Below are positions 42,058-52,000 of a DNA stretch of 64,000 nt, one piece after another. A program made the translations under genes and the position numbers. The DNA is taken from positions 61,781,566 to 61,845,565 of the forward strand of contig CM037861.1 of NCBI GenBank assembly GCA_021292105.1. The letters are read 5' to 3'. Each line of letters begins with the position of its first letter. The first letter of the stretch is position 1. Below the pieces are notes generated by a model. It was not told where the DNA came from. It worked only from the letters and a program-made list of their open reading frames with translations, and searched no databases. The stretch comes from Anadara kagoshimensis (taxonomy: Eukaryota; Mollusca; Bivalvia; Arcoida; Arcidae).

Positions 42058-42059
42058 TA

Positions 42060-42655
42060 ATTTCGATATGTTTTAAAATATGTTTTATAATCATTGGTCC
42101 CTATTTGTGCTTGTTCTTTTTATCTTGTTTCTGTGTTGTTTTATGACCGTCTATTGTTTTGTGTTGTTGGTAACATCCGGGTTTGATTGTATCAAACCGT
42201 TATTGGTTTTGAATGTTATAACTCATATCATGATCCAAGGTCCGAAACAGTGTCCACCTCCTAGCTTCGTATGTCGCGAAAGCATGACGTAATAAATCAC
42301 AATAGAATATTATGTCATAGACGAGAAAGGTCAAGTACCTTGATCAATGCAGAGAAGACCCTTTTGACGTTTTTATCAGAAAGTTTAGGTAGTTTGATAA
42401 CTGATTAAAAGCAACATGTAACAGCAATATAAGCCTGTATAATACTGATGTAAAACTACGTCATGACAGACGTTTCGAAAATCAAAAGGCCACTTTAGTG
42501 TCCCTACGGCGTTTTATGACTGTGTTACTGGGCCACTATAGTGGCCCTATGGCAGAGAAATAGTTAAATAATAAAGTTCAAAAATGTGTGAAAATAACCA
42601 GTTAAATTTCTAGATGAAGAATGACTTTTTTCAAGAAAAGCTGAGTGGATTATCA
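42060..42655. other. No gene; contains a short palindrome
   Basis: GGGCCACTATAGTGGCCC at 42530-42547 is a perfect 18-bp palindrome, preceded by a related AGGCCACTTTAGTG. Otherwise there is nothing recognised. Confidence 0.55.
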
Positions 42656-42659
42656 TATA

Positions 42660-42855
42660 GTCAAATACAAACATAATTATCAATGTCCAAACCATAATCC
42701 TAAACCAAAGTAAAAACTTTTAAACTGAAGAATTAGGTAAAACACGTGAATTTCCACCGGGAAAGTAAGGACAGAAGGGTAAGCACCTCCTGTTAAGCTA
42801 GCTACATCCGCTACATGTGTAACATAAATTGAAAGTAAAATGAACATGGAACTAT
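42660..42855 (-). repeat. Retroelement 3'-end repeat, family A
   Basis: AATCCTAAACCAAAGTAAAA, TTCCACCGGGAAAGTAAGGA and GTAAGCACCTCCTGTTAAGC. The coding-side junction GAACATGGAACTATGGGACG matches that at 5440, so a few codons of the retroelement are present before the next element starts. Confidence 0.75.
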
Positions 42856-42875
42856 GGGACGTCAAATATATCCAG

Positions 42876-43200
42876 GGTTACGGAGCCCCTTTGGTGACAC
42901 GCAGACATATATTTTTAACTCGTGCGCACGACTTTTTAACTCGTGCGCACGACTTGTAAAACTCGTGCGCACGACTTGTAAAACTCGTGCGCACAACTTT
43001 TTAACTCGTGCGCACAACTTTTTTTAACTCGTGCGCACGACTTCTAAAACTCGTGCGCACGACTTGTAAAACTCGTGCGCACGACTTATTTAACTCGTGC
43101 GCACGACTTCAAAAACTCGTGCGCACGACTTGTAAAACTCGTGCGTACGACTTGTAAAACTCGTGCGCACGACTTATATAACTCGTGCGAATGAATTGTA
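42876..43200 (+). repeat. Palindromic CG-rich array, left copy
   Basis: It begins GGTTACGGAGCCCCTTTGGT, continues through ACACGCAGACATATA, and then has about 13 units of about 20 bp. The core is ACTCGTGCGCACGACTT, which contains the 12-bp palindrome TCGTGCGCACGA. Spacers are short A/T runs of variable length. An inverted counterpart with the same unique flank is at 61050-61316. Confidence 0.88.
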
Positions 43201-43204
43201 ACGG

Positions 43205-43690
43205 CTTTTTACATACAAAGACGTCAGAAAGAAAGAGGGTTACTTCATATGGTGTGGAATATGTAAGTACGTTAGTCTGTGTGAATTTTACATGATAATT
43301 TGCTATCAGTTCTATCGGAGCTCATTAGAGATTGTCATGGAATTCAATGTTTAATTGAATTCTTTGAGATTTTCAAGCAGTTGTTACTTTTGTAAACATT
43401 GTCCTGTAGCCCCTAAGGTTATACATAGAACTAAACCTAAAAAACTTTCTTTGGTCGATTTTCCCTGTGAAGAGTTATAACGAAAAAATAATAATAATAA
43501 TAATAATAATAATAATTTTATTGGTCTAATCACATTTACAATAAATGGTTATAACCCATAATACATAACTAAAACAGATAAACTAATCAAACACCTAAAA
43601 TATTATAATAGACCATAGAGGTATATTAAACCTCACACATGAGGAACCTGGGAAGATAATGAAGCTGTGCTATAGATTTATATTAATAAT
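43205..43690. other. No gene; (AAT)n run
   Basis: Contains an (AAT)n microsatellite at 43486-43516. Otherwise there is nothing recognised. Confidence 0.5.
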
Positions 43691-45217
43691 AAACAAGAGG
43701 CCCATGATGGGCCTTAACGCTCACCTGATGATCTGATATTTTCTGCTAAAGTTCAATGACTTTCAAAATTTCCCTATGCCTATACAAAAATTATAGTTTT
43801 CTAGATAATTAACTATTTTGGTTTTGTAACACATCTGTGACCTTGACCTTTGACCCCATGCCCTTAAACTATATATAAAGTGATTGTTATATCAGTACTT
43901 ACAATTTTCTAATATACATGCCTATACAAAAAGTTTATAGTTTTGCAGATAATTAACTATTTTGGTTTTGTAACGCATCTGTGACCTTGAACTTTGACCC
44001 ACACCCTTTTACTCTATATCAACATGATCATTATATCAATACCTTAAACATTCTAATATATATGCCTATACGCAATGTTATAGATTTCAAGTTATTTTTG
44101 TTATGCATCTGTCACCTTGACCTTTGAAAGCATGACCTTGAACTATATATCAAAATGGTTGTTACATTAATACCTACAATAATGTAATATACATGCCTAT
44201 ACAAAAAATTTATAGTTTTTTTTTTAGATAATTAACCATTTTGGTAATCTTAAACATCTGTGACCTTGACTTTGAATGCATTACCTTGAACTATATATCA
44301 AAATGATCGTTACATTAATACCTACAATAATGTAATATCCATGCCTATATAAAAAGTTGATATTTTTCTAGATAATTAACCATTTTGGTATTCTTAAACA
44401 TATGTGACCTTGACCTTTGAAAGCATGACCTTGAACTATATATCAAAATGACCGTTACATCAATACCTACATTATTGTTATATACATGCCTTTACAAAAA
44501 GTTGATAGTTTTCCAGTTAATTATCCATTTTGGTATGCCTAAGTGTCTGTGACATTGACCTTTGATTGCATGAACTTGAACTATATATCAAAATGACCGT
44601 TACATCAATACCTACAATATTGTAATATACATGTATATACAAAAAGTTTATAGTTTTCTAGATAATTAACCATTTCGGTTTTCTTAAGCATCTGTGACCT
44701 TGACCTTTAAACCTATGACCTTGAACTATATATCAAAATGACCGTCACATCAATACCTACAATATTGTAATATCCATGCCTATACAAAAAGTTGATAGTT
44801 TCTCAGATATACATGTATTGACAAATATGCTTTATTCAGTTTTTTTCCCTCAAGTACCTTGCCATTTCCCCATTTTGACCCACACCAAAATGATATGTAC
44901 AAATTAGAAACAAGGTAGTCTAAGAATGTTATATATGAAATATTTAAACTATACCTCTTGTATGTTCAGTGGAGAAGATTTTTAAAGATTTTTACTATTT
45001 CCCCCTTTATGGGGCCCCAAGGGGACATGACCCTTCATTTGTACAAATCTGAAAGCCCCCCACCTATACATCATTACTGCCAAATATCATCAAATTTGGC
45101 CTGGTAGTTTCAGAGGAGAAGATTAAAATGTACAGTTTATACACGACGCACGACGGACGACGGACGGAGATAGATCGCAATAGCTCATCTGAGCCATAGG
45201 CTCAGATGAGCTAAAAA
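43690..45217. mobile_element. Bivalve-type dispersed element with internal 143-bp tandem units
   Basis: It starts AACAAGAGGCCCATGATGGG and ends in GACGGACGACGGACGG-like repeats, ATAGCTCATCTGAGCC, and then GGCTCAGATGAGCTAAAA, an inverted-repeat terminus. Between about 43780 and 44820 seven units of about 143 bp repeat the blocks ATGCCTATACAAAAAGTT, AGATAATTAACCATTTTGG, TGTGACCTTGACCTTTGA and AACTATATATCAAAATGA. There is no coding capacity. The structure is that of a non-autonomous element seen repeatedly in bivalve DNA (family knowledge, not a search). Confidence 0.75.
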
Positions 45218-45219
45218 TT

Positions 45220-46265
45220 CTAAGTATTTGTCAATAATCTCTTCCTCTCATCTAAGCACGATTTAATATATACAAGTGATATGTGAAGAGCCTACTGAGG
45301 AACGGTGACATACTACCGAATTTCCCTACATCCCGCTTTTTATACCTCGAGGAAAAGCGGGTATATTGTGAAGCAAGTCGTCCGTCTGTCAGTCTGTCAT
45401 TCTGTCCGTCAGTGTTTCATTTCAAGCGAACTCCACCTACATTTTTCCCCTGAGGATTTTGAAACTTTGTGGAATGAGTCATTAGGATGTGTAAATGTGC
45501 ATTCATATGAAGTATGCAAGGTTCAGAACCTTGGAGTGGAAATTTTGAGGTATTTTGAGAAAATGTAAGAAATCTTTTATTTTTTTAATGAAATTGCATA
45601 ATATATCATAATTTGGTATGTAAAATAAAAATTTAATAATTTAAAACATATTGAACGGGTTTTTGGCTCGGTTATCAATTTTGTTTAAACAGTGTAAAAA
45701 ATGTCAATTTTTGGGTAGTTTTAGAAAATGTTTGTCTGGGGTTTCGTTTCACATTTTCAGTTTAAATAAGTGAAATTTTATTTGTTTTTCTTTATCATTA
45801 TCCTCATTATAATTAATTCTGCTAAAGTGTGGGTATTTGCATATCTCTAATTGCATTCGTCTAGTTTATCTTATTTTTCCCGACTCCCCAAATTTACCCC
45901 TTTTTCAACACATCTCACATTTCTAGCTTACCCCTCTTAGCTTTTGGAATCATCAGACTCTGAGACGCTGACAACTAATGAGTTTTGCCAAAATACTTTA
46001 TCTACTACTTTCCGGCAAGCGTTCATTTTCCTATTTTTCATGTTACATTATGCTACCGACTTCCCTCTGTGCCCTGTAGGAAGACCAAACGTGAAGGTAA
46101 TATGAAAATCATGACTCTTTAACAGCTCTTCTATTCGGATAATGGTACCGGGTCGTGATATTCTGTAATTCAGGACTAGTTCTCAATGATACAGTTGATA
46201 TTAATTAGATTTTGCTCACATTACGGTATAAAATTCTGTTAGTAGTGTGAGTAACGAGTAAGGCA
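45220..46265. repeat. Non-coding stretch with a dispersed-element end
   Basis: CCCGCTTTTTATACCTCGAG, then GAAAAGCGGGTAT near 45332 forms a foldback, followed by GTCCGTCTGTCAGTCTGTCA repeats. This resembles the end of another dispersed invertebrate element. No exon is seen. Confidence 0.45.
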
Positions 46266-46271
46266 AGTCGT

Positions 46272-46376
46272 TAGTCCTGAAAATCATGACTCTTAACGGC
46301 TTTGCTATACTGATATGTGCTGTAACGGCACATATCAGTATAGCAAAGCCGTTAAGAGTCATGATTTTCAGGACTA
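46272..46376. repeat. Perfect hairpin: 49-bp arms, 7-base loop
   Basis: The left arm 46272-46320 and right arm 46328-46376 are exact reverse complements, starting TAGTCCTGAAAATCATGACT and ending GATATGTGC at the loop TGTAACG. Absence of any mismatch in 49 pairs implies recent origin or ongoing correction. Confidence 0.95.
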
Positions 46377-46403
46377 GGCAAGTCGGTAACAATTTTTTGT
46401 TAG

Positions 46404-47176
46404 CATAGGCGTAGGAGCAGGGGGGGCCAGCGGGGGCCGGGCCCCCCCAATGTCAGAGAAGGGGGGGGCCAGGCCCCCGCAATATATTTTGTGAAATTTT
46501 GTATCATGCTAAAAAAGGAAGAAAAAAAAAAAAACAAGAGCTTTAACAGGAAATGTCCATCTGGTAACCAATCAATTATCAATTTCATCACTATACTTGT
46601 AATAGGGCGTCAAAATGTTCCGGGGTACCCCCATATCCAGTGGCAGATTCAGCGGAGGGCGTAGGGGGAATACACACCCCCCTTTATGTCGCTAATAAAA
46701 CATATTGTTCAGCTCAGATTGCACCAGAATGCAGGATTTTTGCGCCACTTTTTCAAAATTTTCCGGGGGAGCATGCCCCCGAACCCCCCTAGAAGGTTCG
46801 AGCCTTCGACTCTCACATTATACGCCCCTTTCTAAAATTCTGGATTAGCATCTGAAATCCATCTCCCCAATGAGAGGGGTGATTATGGAACTTGTGTCAT
46901 ACAGTTAATTTATATAATCTTGCCTTGATATCACAGTATTTTAAACCTATCAAAACGATGCACAATACATTGAAAATGCGTCTAGACAGGACTTAGTTTT
47001 GAAAAATTTCCGGGGGAGGCCCCCCCGGACCCCCACCTATGCGAGGGGTTTAGCACCCCTCTCATACTCTCCCCGCCTCGTGCCTATGGCACGAGGTCGT
47101 ACTTGCGGCACGACATAGACACAGCTTCGGTTTGGCCCCCCCCCCCCCCAATATTAAAAACCCTCCTACGCCTATG
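46404..47176. mobile_element. GC-rich foldback/MITE element
   Basis: CATAGGCGTAGGAG at 46404 and CTCCTACGCCTATG at 47163-47176 are perfect 14-bp inverted ends. The interior has long G and C runs (for example C13 near 47137) and repeated TTCCGGGGGA motifs. Non-coding. Confidence 0.75.
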
Positions 47177-47179
47177 GTT

Positions 47180-49085
47180 AGGCATGTATACATTGTAAAC
47201 TGCCGGGGTAAACTGTTTGAAGTCTGTTTCTTTCGGTGTATGGAATAAAATCGCTATACTATGACCCTCCAACACTGAATGCAAGCTTATAATTATACAC
47301 GTTTCAATACTCGCTGCGGCTTGTTTGACAACATGTTTTTGTGTGTCAACTTAACACATATAAATGTCAGTTTGTTTGCTAAATAGTTTGCAATCACAAT
47401 TTCTTACAGCACACTAAAGTAGTCATTTCAGCTCCTACATTTGGTCATTTCTCATCTAGTATGCAATGTTAATTTGAACAGAGAACTTTCTCTGATTTGA
47501 ATTATCAGTTAGAATAATAAAATAGAAATATCAAACATCGCGTTGAGTGGGTAAATGTACTGTTTAAACTCCAAAATAATTAATGTCAAGGGTTTGAAGA
47601 TATAAAACATTATTACTGACGCTATGTAACATATTAAACATGTCCTCTGTCGTCATTACATCATGTCAAAAGGACTGCCATTTTTTTTGGCAAAAACAAC
47701 AACACAACAATGTTAACTTCCACCCTGGTAAGAAAACAAATGTGAATTCTTGCACGATTCCATTAAAAACTATCTGAAATCTATGTTTTTAAGTTCTCCA
47801 GAAATGGATAAACAGACAGTAAATAAACAGGATGACAACAGCAATATTTTGATGACTAAAAAATTCCAATATGATACCAAGAGATGGCCAAATAAATAAA
47901 AAATGACATCAAATGAAATTCAAATGCTGATTGCACATAAAGCATACTTTTAAATAAACTGTGGCATACATAAAAGGAATTCATAAGGTGCCTGTACAAT
48001 ATATTGCTAGTGCCTTGCTGTTCATTAGTCTCATGAGATAATTTTTTCCACTTTATTTTCAATAATCCTTACAAAATTATCATTTATTAATTTTCAAACG
48101 GAAGAATTTTTTTTACACCATTGTCCATCAGTCAGTCCACAGTTTTTTATTAAATTTAAAATATAGCTTATTGACCAAAATACATGTATCTCTTGCAAGT
48201 TCGAATTTGGGTGACGTGCGACCATTTTTAAAGAGTTATACCCCATTGACTAAAAAATCTTAAAAAAAATAATTTTTTTGAAACAAATGATTGGAGGCAA
48301 AATCTGATGTGATATTCATATTTTCTATCTGCCTAAACAAATAATTTGTTCATTTCGTTAAATTTCATGAAAAAAAAGGTTACACGTTTTTGCGTTAACC
48401 TTCGTAAAATTTGCATATTGCCTTTAATTGCTATATCATGACTCTTTGTGAAAATAATGACATGGGTTTTCGGTTTTTATATTTTCTTGAATCTGACTTC
48501 AAAATGAGGTCAAGGTCAGGACCTACTTTCTGATTTTTGTTTGTGAATCTGCTTTTTTTTTTTTTTTACCTTTTTTGAAGCCATTATTTTTTTTTTCCTT
48601 TTTCTTGTCTGCATTTATAAACTTTGTGTTAATATTGATCTTGAATCAGGCTTCAAAATGAGGTTAAGATCAAGGTCGTGATCACGTTTTTGACCTTGTG
48701 TTTATGCGAAATATTACCTATATTTGAACCTATTTTGATGCAAAGTATTGAAATGTGGTATTAGGCTTTAATAAACACAATACCTTGAGCAAGTTGGAAT
48801 TAAAGTCACATATGACCAGTTTTATATGAGTTATTCCCTTTATCATACTCAGAAATGTGCAAATCATGCTTTCCATGGACTATGGACTTTATCAATTCTT
48901 TTGAATTTTTGAACATAATATCTTGATCAAGTTCCAATAATTGTTATGCTGACATTTCTGATTTTCCAAATTATAATTTATATAATTTATATGTTGGTTT
49001 TTTGTTTGTTTGTTTTTTTTTAAATATATTTCATGCCTCAAATTAATTATGTAGTATCTTCATGGTGTCTTTAATATTATTATGT
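47180..49085. other. No gene; AT-rich upstream region of the HECT gene
   Basis: The region 48100-48960 has GAATCTGACTTCAAAATGAGG, then TCAAGGTCAGGAC, and a second close copy (48640), so it is a tandem-duplicated dispersed element with no coding potential. The rest is unremarkable. Confidence 0.45.
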
Positions 49086-49090
49086 TTCAG

Positions 49091-52000
49091 AGAAATAACA
49101 GTGACAGGCGTTTTGTACTTTAAAGATATAAAGTGATAAGAATATGGAGGAACTTAAAGTTTTTTTATTACAAAGAGATGTTCCTGAAGAATTCATCAAC
49201 AGAATGATGGATGAAAAGGTACATGAAAATTATCTCTCTAGGACACCTAAAACTTCATGAGAATATGTAATTTTAATCAGCCAGATTTAAACTTTACTTT
49301 TTAAGGCCAGTTTACACCACATGTTATATTAAAAGACCGACTTTAAAGTGTAAACCCACCTAATATGTATTGTAGAAGACTTGTGCAATAAGAATAACCA
49401 AATAGAAATGTTCTATGTCCTATGTCAATAAATAGTAAATGAACCAATCAGAAAAACAGGCCACAGATATAAGTCTTTAGCTCAAATGGCTATAGCCAGT
49501 TGAGCTTTTGCAATGGTGAAGAATGCATGCATGCATGTGTCAGCAAACTTTAGTTTTCTACTCTGAAACCATTGGGCAAATTTGAACCAAATTTGGTGTG
49601 GAAGGTCTTTGGTGGGACTTAATTAAAGTTTATACCAGGCAACGCCTCCAGCATCCAAGGTGGCCGCTATTACTATAACAAGAAAAAACAATAAATGGCT
49701 ATTTAAGATGTTTTGTTCAAATTTGAAATATAGAAATAGATCTTGTAAAAAATTATATACAAGTGTGAAAAAGTTTGAAAAATTGTTAGTAAGAATATAT
49801 AATGTACTAGAAATCTGACCGAAAATTAACATGTACAATCAAACACATTTAGTCTCAGGTATCCAGGCTGGTGGTCATCTTGTTTTAGCTCACCTGAGTA
49901 CAAAGTGTATAAATGAGCTATTATGATCAGTCTTTGTCTGTCGCACTTCATGTGTCATGCATCAACATATACTTGTTAACAGTCTAGAGACCACAATTTT
50001 TGTCCAATCATCATCAAATTTGTCTAGAATGACCATCTCTATAAAACCTAGATCAAGTTTGTATATTAGTCATGTTGGGTCAAAATGTAGGTCACTAGGC
50101 CAAATAATAGAAAAACCTTGTAAACACTATAGAGGTCACATTTTTCGTCCAGTCTTCTTCAAACTTGCTCCAAAAGCTAGGTCAAGATCATTTATAGGTG
50201 AAACATACACTCAGGTGAGCATCTCATGACCCTCTTATTTAATATTTTAAAAATATGCATAGAGTTATCAAATAAGTTTGTTATTTTTCAGATTGACTGT
50301 AAAGTGATTTTGTTGATGAATGATGAACAACTCAAGAAATATCTGCCGTCTTATGGTGACAGGGTTGCAATAAAAGAGTTTTGCAGAAGGGAAGAGGCAC
50401 CTTTGCCAAAACTGCACAGTAGATCTTCTACTTTGATGGCAAGATTAAGGAAAAGAATCCAATCCTTTTCAAAGGGTTCAGAGAATGACACAACAGATAT
50501 GCCTTCAAAACACAAGGGTAATAAATCAGCAGAAAAGAAAACCAGAAAGATAGAATTAAGCTATTTTCACCAGGACATTAAAACGAAAACTATAAAACAA
50601 GTTCGAAAAAATTCTGGAGGGGGAACTAGAAGTATGGAAGTTATTAAAACAACTACTATGCAGCAGTTGCTGGAGAAAGCAAAGCAATTATACTTTACAG
50701 ATGGGGAGTCTTGCAGAGGAATGCTCACAGATTTTAATGTAAAGTTGTCAGATGTAAACTTCTGCGATGTAAAAGACGATGCAACTGTAGAATCGTATTA
50801 TGATAGACAGAAAATGAGACTACTAAGATTCAACTTTATAGCCAGTTTCAAGGATGAAGAAAGTGAAGATGAATCAGGAAACACATGTTCACAATCAGAA
50901 ACTAACAAACTACCGGTAAAAGATCCCCATCAATATTTGTCATATGAAAATCCTAAATTAAATTCATTTACAACTCAGTCCAAAGCAGATTATAAAATCT
51001 CTGAAGGAACATTCTGTCAGTCAGATCAAGCAAGCATAGTCTTTGAAACAGAGTCAATTGTCAAAAATACAGGTCAGATTCTTGCTGAAGATGACTCAAG
51101 TGTTAACTTCTCATTACACTCTTCTTTATCCAAAAGTGTCCCAGGCTTTGGGAATGATATAGTTTCTGAGGCATTACAGGCTTCCATGCTTCCAGTTACA
51201 ATTATTGATGATGTTGCATCATATGAAACATTTCCACCCAACGTAAAAATTTCTAAAGAAACATCCATCAATGATATGTCAGTGGATGAGGAAGTTGCTT
51301 TTGGGCCTTTCTTGGATTATGACAGTGCAAGTTTAGACTCTACTATACCTTTAGAATCTGAAATAGAAAGTCAAAATAAAACCATTGTGTTAAAAATCCA
51401 TAGATCTAACATTCTTAATGAGTTAATGAACAGCTTTAAGACGCCAGAAATATTAAAAACTAATGTTGAAGTTGAAATGATTTTGCCAAATGGTGTAAGT
51501 GAACGAGGCCAGGGTGGTGGAGTTTTTCGAGACTGCTTAACAGCATGGTGGGGTGAGTTCTATGAGCAGTGTACTTTAGGAAGTGAAACTAAAGTTCCTT
51601 TCATAAGACATGATTACCAGATGGAAGAATGGACAGCTGTGGCAAGGATAATTAAAAAAGGGTTCACAGAATTTGAATATTTACCAGTCCAATTATCAGT
51701 TGTAATACTAGAATCAGCAATGTATGGAAATTATTTCACAAATCTTGTAGAAGATTTTCTTACATTCTTATCTCCAGTTGAAAGGGATACTGTTCGTTCT
51801 AGCCTTGCAAACTTTCAAGAGGTAGACAACGAGGACTTGATGGAATTTCTTGAGGCACATGACTGTAGGAAAATACCAAATGCTGAAAATATTCAGTCCA
51901 TTGTTCATGAACTGGCACACAAGGATTTGGTCCAAAAGCCCAAATATATTGTTGACTGTTTTTCTGTAGTATTGAAAGACCTAAGTTATACATTACCTCA

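Noticed and set aside
42905..43200. CRISPR-like array of regular repeats
   Set aside because: Spacers are only a few A/T bases and not unique; the genome is eukaryotic; the units are a palindromic satellite.
49957..50229. 90-residue frame upstream of the HECT exon
   Set aside because: It lies in the intron within a dispersed bivalve-type repeat that recurs elsewhere.
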